Source of the DNA: Cardinalis cardinalis
Taxonomy: Eukaryota; Chordata; Aves; Passeriformes; Cardinalidae
DNA length: 64,000 nt
Assembly (NCBI GenBank): GCA_014549065.1
Contig: JACDOX010000369.1
Location: 115,313 to 179,312 of the forward strand
Reading direction: 5' to 3'
Below are positions 1 through 12,662 of this stretch, one piece after another. The notes beneath the pieces were generated by a model, which saw nothing but the letters and a program-made list of their open reading frames with translations, was not told the origin of the DNA and did not search any database. Made by a program: the position numbers and the translations under genes. The first letter of the stretch is position 1; each line of letters starts with the position of its first letter.

Positions 1-2197
1 CATTTATAACTGCCAGATTGAAAAAAAACAATCCTACCAAATGACCATTGTATTGAGAGAAACCCAATGAAAGTGGGAGCAGAGTAAAAAGAGGTTGGAG
101 GGGGATTTTTCTTATTCTTCATACTGTCAATCATTATTTGATTTTTCATTTTCATAGCATTCAGTGTCTCTGGTAGTGAAGTAAATAGTGATTAGAAGTG
201 CTAAACAATTTGAGAAACATATTGTGAAACTTCCAGTCAAAGAACAAGAAGAAACTTATGGAATTATCATGAGAAGAATTATCCTTGCCTCTATTTCTAT
301 TCTGTAGAACGCGCCTGGATTTGATACATCAGAGATAAATACTCAGCCTGTGAAGTGTTTCAACTACACATATTCTATGCTGAAAATCAGGAGTTAATAT
401 TTTGAAGAATAAGATCTTAGCAATTCAGAGGAGGTTTCTAGGCCCATGTCAAGTTTTGAAACTTCAAAGTAATGTGAATTCTAACAAAGAATAATAATAA
501 TAAATAATGATATTTAATAATGATATGCACTTTATCTATACTATCACTATCATTCATTTTTAACTATTAATGAAAATCCTTCATCACTTTCTATTAAATG
601 TTGTTTAATACATTGCATAAATATACTGCAATTATGTCTTAGCAATAATAGACTGCAATGAAATATTTCGTAGTTTTTCTGAGAAATTAAAAATGTCCAG
701 AACTTTTCTATTATTGAAAGTGTGGTTTATGGATGAGAATATCAGGAATGATACAATAAATACATGTACTGCTGAAGACTTCAAAAATCTTCATAAACAT
801 GAATACACTTACTTTAATAACCGAGATCGTGATCCCACTAAATATTTCCAGTGATTAAATTCAATGAAGCTTGAATTTATTTTCTGCTGCTCTCCATGGG
901 ATTGGTACATGGCAAGAATTATAAAAAAATGGCCTCAACTCTTCTTGAATTTTTTAGAATTAATTAATACAATATCTTCAATACATTTAATGAAATCCTT
1001 AGGGATCTAAATGCTGTTTATTGTGGGACTATCAATGGGATCATAGATCAGATCAAAGAGATGCAGCCTCTGTTACAAGCTTTTTGATATGCTAGTTTCA
1101 CAGAGCTAAATGCTGATCGGAATGCTGTCTGCCTCAGCTGGTCAAATGAAACTAATGGAAGAAAGTATTAATTAGCGATATTTTAGAAATTGCTGCTTAA
1201 ATTACTTTGCTTGGCACTACCAAATGGCTGACTTAAGTTAATGTGCATTTCTCTCAAGGACCTATCGTCACAGACCTCCACATGAAGCACACTGTATGGG
1301 AAGTACCACAAAAACTAAAACTAAACCAAAAACTAAACTAAAACTAAACTAAACCAAACCAAATCAAACCAAAGGTTCTCCCCTACTCCACCCAAAAACA
1401 AACAAAAAACTCCAAAACCCAACAGCCAACCAGCCAAAATTTTCAAAAATGAACCAAAGTTTTAAACACTATTAGAATGAGTCCAACATATTTTCCAGTT
1501 AAAGAGCAAATCAGATGCTAAAATGTAATCAATGATTCCTTAATAGTTTTTTCTCCTCCACTAAACTTTAGGTTTTTACCTGCTGCAAGCAAATTCTATA
1601 CTGACTTCTAATACTGTTAGATGGAGTAATCAAAGGACCAAAGCCAGGAAAAAAGCAACAGCTGCTGCAGAAGGTGAGTGAGCAGCTAGTAATCATATTA
1701 ATGACATTACTAATTTATGTGGTTGATAGAATTTAGAATAGAGTGAGGACTCATCTGTCATCATTGTATCATCCATCATAACTATGGCGTCTTAAATAAT
1801 GTGCAGGCTGTTAANGATTTTAGTTTGTTTTGTTGCTATTTCACTTGATTTGGTTGAGAAATTCTTTTTAAGACTCAGGAAAATCAAACAGTTTAGGGGG
1901 GAAATATGAATATCGTTTTTTTCGGTGGNAAAGGAGCAGATAGAGTAAGAGTATTTTTTATTTAAAAATGAATTCATGTTATTTTAAAAAGCAGAAGCCA
2001 TAATAAAACCATGTTTTTTCTTTTTTCCCCCTTCAGCATGTATTTAATATTCCATTCTTTGTATAGGTTCAGCTGAATTAAAAGTAGGCATGTTTCCAAA
2101 GTGGCATGCTGGAAGAGACAGATGACTGTGGAACTGTGAGTTCTACCTCTGCAGTGAAAAAATACCAGCCCCAATCTGCAGTTTACCCTTGTCTTGG
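1..2197. other. AT-rich non-coding DNA
   Basis: No coding frame, RNA gene or recognisable repeat family is visible here. The stretch is AT-rich with short A/T runs. Around 1310-1440 there is an A/C-rich simple tract built from variants of AAACTAAA and AAACCAAA, without a strict period. The segment 1010-1150 is less biased in composition but has no feature I can name. Confidence 0.6.
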
Positions 2198-2257
2198 TAG
2201 AATAGAATAGAATAGAATAGAATAGAATAGAATAGAATAGAATAGAATAGAATAGAA
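2198..2257 (+). repeat. (TAGAA)n pentanucleotide microsatellite
   Basis: Twelve consecutive TAGAA units run without interruption and then pass into a TA-rich stretch (about 2258-2280). Arrays of this unit are common in songbird genomes. The clean periodicity suggests a polymorphic, slippage-prone locus. The minus-strand open frame across it, with repeated Ser-Ile-Leu-Phe-Tyr, is only a translation of the repeat and not a protein. Confidence 0.97.
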
Positions 2258-3813
2258 ATAATATATATAATATATATGATAGATTACTGGGCAACACTCT
2301 AAAATAAGTTCTTCCCCTTTATTTCATGCAATCCCTTTCCATCAATAAGGAGAAATTAAATATAAACAGAACCTTGGNCTTCCAAAAACTGCCAGGAAAG
2401 AGAGAGCTCCCTGATCTTCCAGGCTCCAGCTTTAAAAGGGACTCTGGCAATGCCCCTCATTCTAAGATTCTGGTTCTGGCCATGGCAGAGGGTCTTAAAA
2501 AGGCAGTAACAATTTTTTGTGGTGGTAGAGGTAGATATGGAACAAATAACACTTTGGGCTNCTCATGATACCCATGAACTGACAAAATTATTTTCACAAA
2601 TCTCTTGAAGTTGGAAATTTCCTTAAACTCCAAATTATCTATTTGTAGTGTCAGCATATCAGAGATATTTGGGCTTTTTTTCCATTCTGAGGTAGACCAG
2701 TTAAGTAGTTTCAGCATTTTCTTCACAGTTAATATGTTTAAGCAAATGGTTATTTTATTAAATATAGACTAACAGCTTGTTTGTCAGCTGTACAAGTTAA
2801 GTGGACAAAAGAGGTTTTTTTTCGGGAGTAAAGAAGGAACACACAGTAAACCATTGCAGTGCATTCATTAATGACAACCTGAGAGAAAGAATAGATTTCA
2901 TGCAACCTATTTTACTGTAGTGACAGGTGTGATTCAAGTGTCATCATTGTTGATTTGCATTAATGAGGAAAAGTGTCAAAATGTACTTTTGACACTATCA
3001 CTCCTAAAGTCATAAAACCATTTTTCTCCATGAACAATTGTTTTTTCCTTTGAATATATTAATTTCTTTTGAAATCTAGGACCGGATTATGCATTAGCCT
3101 TCACAGCTGAAATCAAGAATATCTGTGAGAAAAGAACAGCTTCTCTTTTTGTTTGGGTTGTGCGAAGTTTGAGTTTGTGAAAGCAAAGTCTGGGGATGTC
3201 TTTTGGTAGAGGAGTCTTATGGCTGAGCACGATAAAATAAAACTCAGTAAGGACGGTCATGAAAAAGCAAAGATCTGGGACACTTCTGATCTGGTTCCTN
3301 CTGTATCTGTAGCCTCCAGTATCATTTTAGTGTCAGATAGTTTACTTATGGTCGATATCACTCAGACTTTTAGAAGTTCAGAGTTCCACACTTGTGCCAA
3401 GTTTTGAGCCTTTCTTCCTATTTCATTTCAGTTTTTTGCTGAGGTAGGGTCACATCCATTTCTGTTTTGAAAGGTGGGAGGAGGAGAAAAAAGTCAACAA
3501 AAGGATTAAATTNCAGTACTGTGCATTGCACAGGACATAATTCAAGTGCTTTTTTACCATTATTTAAAACTCTTTATCATGAGATCTTTCTGTTTAAAAT
3601 TTCCTTGTGCATTGTAGTTTTTCCACAGCATGTTTTTTAAAAAAAATAAATTGGTATTCTTGCCAAGACATTACAGAATGCTTCCAATTTTGTAGCATTT
3701 TCTGCTTTTTTTTTGAAAAATTAGGTTTGCAAAACAGTGTCTCTGAGCTAGTCCTCTAGTAGTCCTACAGTTGGAGATAAATGTACAGACTGTAAAATAT
3801 CGGATTATCTCAC
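2258..3813. other. AT-rich non-coding DNA with a palindrome
   Basis: No gene is visible. The short open frames are unsupported by start context, composition or any recognised similarity. The one structured spot is an octamer-like motif followed by a perfect inverted repeat at 2954-2996, listed separately. Confidence 0.55.
2954..2996. promoter_or_regulatory. Octamer-like motif plus perfect inverted repeat
   Basis: ATTTGCATTAAT at 2954-2965 contains the POU octamer core ATTTGCAT joined to a TAAT homeodomain core. It is followed by a perfect inverted repeat with 10-base arms, AGTGTCAAAA (2972-2981) and TTTTGACACT (2987-2996), around a 5-base loop. The palindrome is seen directly. That it binds a dimeric factor or is an enhancer is inference from motif resemblance only. 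Confidence 0.3.
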
Positions 3814-4147
3814 TTTTGCAGAGCAACTGAAAAAACTCCAAGTGTCTGATCCTGTAGAAAACATCACAAGTAATTTTTCTACATTTAACAATACCTTAAA
3901 ACAATATCCAGTTTTATAAAGGAACCCTAATATAAGGAGTTTCCATAATGGAATGTCAAGTCTATTCTTAGAACTTTTCAGGAAAATGGTTCTGCAGTCT
4001 CTCTGTCTTGTNTTTATTTCTGAATCAGACTCATTTGTACTTTTGCATACATTTTTTGAGCTTTCTTTGGAGTTCCTTCCCTGTTTTGTCAGATCAGTGT
4101 GATCCAGCTTTCTTTGTACAGATTNCACAGAATCATGGTTATGTGGA
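3814..4147 (-). other. Weak candidate exon, minus strand
   Basis: Read on the minus strand, a long pyrimidine tract ends in CTCAG at 4150-4148. The frame then stays open to a possible donor (AAAA|GTGAGA) just past 3814. The encoded stretch is Ser/Lys/Asn-rich in its first half and hydrophobic later. I recognise no domain, the frame carries two ambiguous codons, and the second half reads like translated AT-rich DNA. It could be an exon, a lncRNA exon or chance. The splice signals are seen; gene status is speculative. Confidence 0.15.
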
Positions 4148-7100
4148 CTGAGAGGAAGATAAAGAAATAATATGGCCAACTGAATTTTTTCCTAGAGTTG
4201 CTTTCGTATATTTTCTGATGACAACATGCTTCTGTTTAATTGGGTCCCCAATAAATTTGAATGGTTCAACAGGTTACTCCATCCTTANCTTTTTCAAAGG
4301 GCTGCAGTTTGATGTGTAAAAATCACCTTGGGGTTTCAGACTTTGGCTAAAAGAGATCCTCAGGGCTTCAACTAAANCAGGTCAAGAAACAATTGCTTAA
4401 ATATCAGGGAATTGTGAGAATTTTGGAACAGTGCATGTTAATTCTAGACAAGTACTAAGCATGGGCAGTGTCAAGTACTTCAAACTGAAACCATAAAAAT
4501 CCTCAAATATGTTTGCTTTTTTCATTTAGTAAGTGCCTCAAAGAGGATCAAAGATGTTTAAAATGCAAATATGATGTTCTCTTAGTCTATGTATGGATAT
4601 AACTAGCATTGGGAGTATAGAANACTTCAAGATAAACAAGAAGAAATAAATAAGTGTACATATAAAAGAATTGTACATTTGATCTTTGCTGGACAGTGCT
4701 TTCTTCTCAGGCTTGACATAAGTTGTTAATTAAAATTTGGGAGAAAACTCTGCATAGCTTTCTTAATTCTTAAAAAGTTTTCCCATCCACTTTCCAAATA
4801 AGTAGTCTGACATCTTNCTCTTAGCACTCTTTCAGGGTTCAAATTAATAATTTATTAACATGGCACCTCCTTGTGTTTGAGGGTCTGGAATATTTAAAAC
4901 AACTGAAATGCTTCTTCAGGTGTAATAGAATTTATTAAAATGCTTTTGGATTATTGGACAGAGGTTAGATACTCCACCACATATCAATAGCACCAAATAG
5001 GTTTATTTGAACTGATTACTTTATAACAAATNCTTGCAGTTTTCCTTTCTCTCCATTTGCCACTTTATTATGGTCATATAACCTCTAAACCTTTTTTGCC
5101 ATCAGGTATTATCTTTTGCTTTGAAAGCAAATGCAACTTCCACTATTTTTTGTGACTTACATATATCTTATCTCTCAAAGAAGTATGGTATACGACTGAA
5201 AAGACAGAGCCTAAATAGATAGTATCTGACACACATTTTCTCTTCAGTATATGAAATGGAAGTCAAAAAAGAAAAATTGTTGCCATCAAGTTCAAGCACA
5301 TAGTGCTGTGGTAAAAGAACTAAAACTCATCTACAATCATTCTAACTGAAATATAATTAACTATTATTTTAAACTGCAAATAAATATTTTTTTTATTTTT
5401 AAGTACAGTTAGTTCTTTAAAATTAGAATATGGTTTAAAATGAAAAATCATAGCATTAATTTTTGAAATAATNGAGAAGTATATCTGTTTGATGAATATG
5501 CTTCCACATTATCAAGACAAGCTACATCAATAGCTACAATCAAANTTCACAGTGGGTTTCCTTTTGGGAGGAAAAAGTATGAAAAAATCTTTTATACTTT
5601 TTTGAAGTGATTTACAGAAATCCATTTAAAACTCTATAGTACTCTGAAAACCATGAAATTACAGTTTTCATAGTTTTGCCATTCATTCAAAAAGCTTATC
5701 TTCTGAAAGAATTATTAGCATCGGTTTTACCCCTTTCATGTTGTAGGAAGAAAGGCTTTGAGGAAGCNTGATGCTGTGAAGGTTTTATATGATATACATT
5801 GGCTTATTATGATGGATAAAATTAAGTTCCTGTGTCATGACTATGACCTGCCTAAAATCCATTATAAATGCAGAATAAGAAGAAATACTGTAACATACAC
5901 TCTATATCATCTGGAANATTTTGCGCCTGAATTTCCCTTCTTAGACAATGGCTGATTCCCTAATGATAAAAATTATGTAATAAGATTTTCTAATACTCTG
6001 ATGCCATCAACAAAGTTTCACAAATAACCAATAGAAATAATAATTATGCCCCCACTATACATTATTAGAAAAGAAAACANTACGCTAAGGCAAAACAAGG
6101 ATAATTATTTAAGAAGTGGCAGCAATGATAAAATCAGAAGGGAATTCATGAATATTCCTATGACAAGGGAAAATGCTACTGGAAAGGAATAAGCCANAAA
6201 AGTGTGTGCAAAAAGCCAAGTAAATAAATTACAAACAGGAACTAAATTTTTCTGTTTCNCTCTAATTAATTTTCCTTACAATAGTATGCAATACATTTTT
6301 CATCTAAGTTTGATTGATTTTATTGTCAGAGTAGGAGTGATCTCCCTTCACAGGGTAGCCAAAAGTTTGGGATTTAGTCTAAACTGGTCTGTGGGAATCC
6401 TTTAGAAACCAGAGTTTATACCTCTTCAAAACAGTTGACCTTACCTATCTTAGGACACAGAAAATCATCCTCTGTGTTGAAAATGAATTCTCTGTGAGCA
6501 ACATTTGTTAATTTTTTTCTTTAATTCTTATTGTTATCTCAACACAAATGCTAATTTAACTTTCTAAACTTGAGTGCTGCTTTGTCAGCACTTATGTATG
6601 CCAACATAGCTCATTCTGATTGCTGTTGGATGCTGATTAGTCATTTACAACAGCCTCATGTCTCCATTCAGGCTAATGGCAAATGACTGCATTGTTTCTT
6701 GCCAGCAGCAAGATGGAGAGAAAAGAAGGGAGAGTCCTTTAGCCCATGTAATGCANTGATTATAACATGCAGACATAAACTGCTCATTTGCAAGAAAAGT
6801 CAGGAGACATTCGCAAGAGATGTCTCACCAGATTTGAAAGGAACATTGCTTCTTCAGGACTGGAGAATGTAGATGCCCTAAAATGAAAGAACTAAACCCT
6901 GGAATCCAGAAATATATTTTTATCATATAACCCTTATTATTCCTACATTTGAATCAATTCTGAACATATTCACCTTTTACACAGTGAATTCTCATTAATC
7001 TTGCTATGAAGTGGTAAGACCAATGCCTGTTTTCTGCAATACAATTACTATACTGTATAGGTANTTTAAAGCATGGATCTAATAAATATTTACTATTTGA

Positions 7101-8881
7101 GGTAAACAATCATGGGAATCCATGTACTGTTTTAAAGCACAGATTTTACTGAAACTCCATTGATCTCATTGATATTTTTGAAATTCTGCAAGGGTCTCCA
7201 AGGCAGGGCTTGTACATTTATTTGGATACATTTCAGTGTAATGAATGCTTTTGGGTGCAAAGCTTCAGCTGAAAACTTTTTGTGGTGAATCTAAAGGTTA
7301 AGAATTGAAATCTGTACATTTTTAAAGAAAACAAACNAAAAATGTTTGGAGAACTTTTTTGGGGGGCTAATAAAGATACTAGAAATAATGATAGAAGATA
7401 AATAAGACAGGATTTAAAGGCTGTAAAGTTAGGTTAACAAGCAGTTTTGAAATCAGAGTATATTTCTGATGTACTGTGTTCCTAAAAATATTACTAAAAT
7501 TGCAACTAAACATTTGTTGATTTCTTAATACATAATTTACATATTTATTACCATTTCTTATATAAGCTAATACTCTTTTTCATCCAAATACTTGGAAAAA
7601 CCTATTGTTTTCTAATGTCTTTTCCTTGCTTGTTTTTCAGTGCAAATGAAAATTATGATTATGTTTACTGTAAAGTTGCTGTTACGTTCCTGAAGGATTA
7701 AAACTCTTCACACAAAACAAAATGCCATGAAACAAAACCAACCAACCAAGTAAAAGAAACCCAACTAAACCCACAGACACTATAGCTAAGCACCTGTCAG
7801 CTTTTATAACCACTTTATTTGATGAAATTTGGTTTGGCATTTTAATTTCTATCCCAGGGGAAGTTTGCACTTAAGTTAAAAAGCAAACCACTTTGGATGT
7901 TTTTAAATTATGGAACTGTAGAAAGGAAATTCTCAACAGAACCACCTGTTTTCTGGAAATGAAAATGAATGACAGCAGGTTGTATTTGTGCCTGTATGTG
8001 TCTTCAGTCTTTGCCACACTTCTTTGTGCTGGTGTCATGTGGATAAGGTAGATGTCCTCAGATCCTTTGTGTTTGGTAACTGTGTTGGTGTCCCAGGAAA
8101 GCTGAGGTCCTTGTGCCCATCCAGTCTGTCAGCATCCCGTTAAGGGGCTCTGCTGAATAGTCTGCAGGACTGAAGGACAATTTGACTGACTTATTAAGGG
8201 ACACAGATAAATAGAGAGACCTCCTCACGGGTCTCCACACATTTATTTAAGCATGTCACCCTCTATCCTCCACTGCCAGCACCCTTGAAGGACTAGCACT
8301 AACAGTTTATGGAATGACACTCTTTCTTAATAAAATTGTGACAGCTTATGGTTCNAGGATTCCTGGTGATAGTATCTGACTGCAAAAACATATTCAAAGG
8401 GATATACTAATGATCTCTAATCACTAACAACTGTTAGCTTGAAGTATTCATTCACCCATGGAGTATGGCTCTTACCCAAGATATGACCCTATGGGAGAGA
8501 AAACAGGTTCAGCCCATCAGTTGATGCCAGAAATTATAATGGAGTCTTCCCTGACTTCTCCCCACTTAACTTTTGTAGTATTTCTTTAGTTTAAGGTGGA
8601 GCTTGAAGGGCTTTAGTCATGCATCTTACTCATCAAGCAGTGATTGTACCTTGGAGGCAGATAATGTCAATATTATGTCTGAAATATCCTTGGGATGATA
8701 TGTGAACCAACACATATAGGTAACCAAGGGAAGGTGTGAAGAAGATGGAACTGGACCGTTCTCAGCATAAAGAGGGCAATGGAAACAAATTCAAGTGCAG
8801 AAAATTGTGTTTAAGCTTCAATTTTTTTTTTTTTTTTGCTCTTAGGGCTGCCAGATGCTTGAAAAGATCACCTGGACTTTT
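4148..8881. other. Non-coding DNA, no recognised element
   Basis: There are no supported genes. Most of the stretch is AT-rich. Two parts are more balanced in composition and could be old unclassified repeats or constrained non-coding DNA: about 6580-6720 and about 7920-8300. Neither matches a family I know. A poly-T run at 8822-8837 lies just before the CR1 piece. Confidence 0.5.
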
Positions 8882-9022
8882 CTCAGTCTCCATTTTTGAG
8901 GAATTCAAAACTGAGTGGATACAGCCCTGAGCCACCTGTTCCAGTTCCCCCCACTGTGAGAAGAGGGATTAGGACTAGGCAATTTCCACAAGCTCTCCCC
9001 AACCTCTTTCATTCTGTGATTA
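8882..9022 (+). mobile_element. CR1 LINE 3' fragment
   Basis: This is a diverged piece of the CR1 3' end in the forward sense. It begins at a CTCAGTCTCCAT-like block, passes through a degraded 'gggattaggactagg' block (consensus roughly GGGTTGGACTAGATG), and ends in ATTCTGTGATTA, the CR1-type tail. CR1 inserts with a short 3' repeat tail and is usually 5'-truncated, which fits the size. Only 3' untranslated sequence is present, so no function is expected. Assignment is by remembered consensus. Confidence 0.75.
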
Positions 9023-12000
9023 CATGTACCTGTGGAAATAAAATAGTANTGTATTGACTCCAGAATATTTTCCCAAATCCTCTTTTTTCTGAAAGCAAAC
9101 ATCAAAGTACTTGGATAGAAATCAAGCAATGTAACAAACTCAATCCCTTCCTTGCACATCAGTAAAATGTAGCATCTCAGGGAGAGGTGAAATATTCTTC
9201 CTATCTAAAAAGAAATGAGACTAGCAAAGTATTCTAAAAATAAAAATAAAATAATGCTGTTCTGATTCAAATAAAACTAAACTACATGATGCTCCTTCTT
9301 TTATGCATGCTGGATTTTCCTTAACTGTTTTTGTATTTTCAGGATGTATTTATACTGACACGATATCCTTTCTCAGGGAATATTTCAGAGGGGTTAGAGG
9401 TAATGTAAGCTCCATTCGTCCAGAAATTTATAAAGTTTCTTTTTATTTGAATATACATTTAATTTTTTGAATATTGGGGTTTTTTAGACTCAGAANACTA
9501 GTTTTGACTTGAAGGTAAATTGCGGTAGAATCACAGGTATTACAATTTGGCAGTTACTGCATTAATACAATTATATCAAAATAATTTTTTAATACGGTTT
9601 ATTCAGAGATTCAGCTTGAAAATCTAACATATATGTTTGAGGAAATAAGTATAGAGTAACTTGTATGAACAGTATCACATTTGAACATGGAATGCCTATA
9701 AATGTGGTATTTCAGAGTGCTGTAGAGAAAAATCAGAAACTTAGTATGCTTCTCACTCTTTAAATCCCAGAAGAGATAAATATTTCTTGCTCAATTAAGG
9801 TTCCTGCCACAGCAAAAAAAGACTTTTGTAGAATAAATTTGTTGAGTTGCTGTAATAGGTAGCTGTAATAGGATGTAGCTGAGAGTCAAATGTATTGCCT
9901 AATTATGGCATGCAGATATTATATAGTAGTTATTATATGTTAGCTTATTTTATTTAAAAGGCAAAAAGTTAACAAGGGGAAGGACTCCTCCATTTTCCCT
10001 TTTCTTCATAGTATATAAAAACATTAAAATATAAAGACTGAATAGTATTGTAATATTTTTCTTCCAAAAATTAAGCTCTTTTTATTGTAAATACAACAAG
10101 AAATTAATGTTGAGTTCNTTAATTGCCCTGAATATAGCTCAGATAAAAGTGTGTTTTGTGAAGCAGAGCTCTCCTTTTTTGCAGGTTGGAGTGTTTATTG
10201 GTACAAAATAATAAAAAATTTAAATCTCAACATGTACATTACAGAAAGGATTAATGACTTTCTTCTTTGACCTGGGATCTACATGTATTTTTCTCACTTT
10301 CAAAATACAATTTTTTCTGTATTTCATCCTTCTCAGAAGAAGATTTAAAATGAATATTAAAAAATTGAAGATATGTTCGATTAATTTGATTAATTAATAA
10401 CAAATATTTATTATGAGAAAAGGTTTTTTTTTTCTAAAATAATGAATATGTACTAAGGTGCAGCTATTTATACCACATTAAAACTACTTTGGTTTTATAT
10501 GTAATTATGAATTAGGATACATTCTGGATTTAGCTGTGGGTCGTGTTAGAATTTGAGACATCCTTTCTATTTTCTTCTCATTCATAATGAATATACACAA
10601 GAAATGTAATAAAGAACAGCACAAAAAACTTGGTTTGGAAGCTCTTTACTTCCAAAGCTAGCCTCCACAAGGAGCTACTTTATTTCACCGATATGTGGTC
10701 GGTATGTTTGCATGATTCATACAGTATGTATTTTTTTATGAAGGTCCCTGAGATACATCCCTTGCCTTAAAATATTTGTTTCTCTTTCCCCTCTACTACA
10801 TATTTGTCAAACGGTACTTTTTTTAATTTAAAGCTGAGGTAGCTGAGAGGTATTTTAAAAACACCTTGTCTCAAAGTTGCATACNGACGCATAGTGTGTG
10901 AGCCTTCTGTCAAGCCCTCAGAGCTCTCTACAAATGCCCACACATATTATTCTATCAATTAAAGTATTATTCTTAATATTATTAAATATTATTAATTAAA
11001 GATAAATATTTGCTTATCTAAACTTCAATCCATTGTGTAAATTTTCTTGTCTGATCTGAGATTCTTAGAGAAGCCTTTGAGAGAAACATTAAAACTGATG
11101 GCATTTTTTTGAAAAATAAAGAGAATCATATGAGCAAGTGAGTATAACTAAGTGTATAATCGATTGAAATATATAGACCTAGTGGTATTCTCTCATCAAC
11201 AATTGAGTTTAAATGTGTATTTCATGTGTAATGAAATCATGCTAGGCATCACTTAATATTTGTTTNTACACTCCATATACACATTAAAACATGGCAACTC
11301 CAATGTTGTGTCAGAGTCAAGATCCATTTAAGCCAAATAAAATCCATTTAAGCCAAAGTAGAGCCAGTATTTTGTGCTTAGAGAAATTATATGGAAATAA
11401 TTAAACAGGAAACATAAAGATTTTCTCTAGGATAGTCCCTAAACTTCTGTCACAATTTTACTGTCATTAAATCAATTAAAAAAACAATCTTGAGCCCTCT
11501 TGNATCTAACATAGCTGAAGGTGAATAGACTCCACAAACTTCTCAGTCCTTGTTTTATAGCTTTCTGCTTGGTCCTACAGAAACTGTGGCACAACTTACC
11601 AGTTGAATGAAGGGGAAAAATAAGATGCCTGTCTTTCTTGAGACGAAGTATGTACCCCAAAAGAATTAAATAGTTTCTATTGATTCTATCTATAATAGAC
11701 TTATAGCAGGTTGGAATTTTTTTCAGATGTGAAAATAAGGACTTTATAAAGTGCATGAAGAAATGTATTTGTGTTACTCTTTACCTAATGTAGGTCAGCA
11801 CAAAACTATTCATAAAATACAAAGATGGATTAGTTTATTTCCCTCAGAAGAATAAGCACAGGACTAGGAAGCTGATTTGGGATATTTCTTGAAATGTGTC
11901 TGGGCATCTTTCAGGGTCTGTACCTTATCTCCCCATGAAGCTGCATATTTTAGAAAGACAATATAAATTACNTCTGTAATATGATAATATTGATTATTAT

Positions 12001-12628
12001 TCACCAATTATTTAATCAGACAATTTAATCAATTCTCAGAAACTGAAAGCAGTAGAAACATATTTTCAGGATTTTAGTTTTNATTTGGGTTTTGTTTGGT
12101 TGGGNNTTTTTTTTCTGTTTTGTTTTTTGTATTTTTTGTAAACATTTTTTTTCAAAATCTTAAGTGCCTAATGGTGATTAAGTACTTGCCACATTTCATT
12201 ATCATAAAATCTTCAAGGTGAGGAAACATAGGAGTGTGAGGACAAATCATTACCTAAAGTTAGAAAGAATTTCTGCTCCCATACAGGAACAGAATGGGAT
12301 ACTTTTTTTTCAATCCAGAAATAGAAAAGAACAAACTTATATGCTGGAGACATTTACATAATAATAATTCTAGATAAATTTTTAATTTCATAAAGGTTAC
12401 AAACCCTGAAAATATCACCCTATATTGGAAGTGATGACAGAATGTTGATTACAGTGTTGTGACTGCAACCTTNTAATTACTGATGCCACATACACCAGCT
12501 GTGATGAGTATCTATGAGCACGAGTTGAGCTCCTGCCAGACTATGAGCAGGACATAGAATTTTGCAGTCCATACCAGTGTGCTACCTAGTGAAAGAGAAG
12601 TATTTAGTCTTTCCTTTACCTTTCTGGT
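9023..12628. other. AT-rich non-coding DNA
   Basis: There is no gene or recognisable repeat. T-rich and G/T-rich low-complexity patches occur around 12080-12150. Short inverted A/T runs are no more than expected at this base composition. Confidence 0.55.
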
Positions 12629-12662
12629 TTGTTTTTGTTTTTGTTTTTGTTTTTGTTTTTTG
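12629..12662 (+). repeat. (TTTTTG)n simple repeat
   Basis: GTTTTT units repeat about five times, then continue as a looser T/G-rich tract to about 12700. This is low-complexity sequence with no gene content. Confidence 0.85.

Noticed and set aside
1974..2297. 107-codon minus-strand frame with a Ser-Ile-Leu-Phe-Tyr repeat
   Set aside because: It is the (TAGAA)n microsatellite read as protein.
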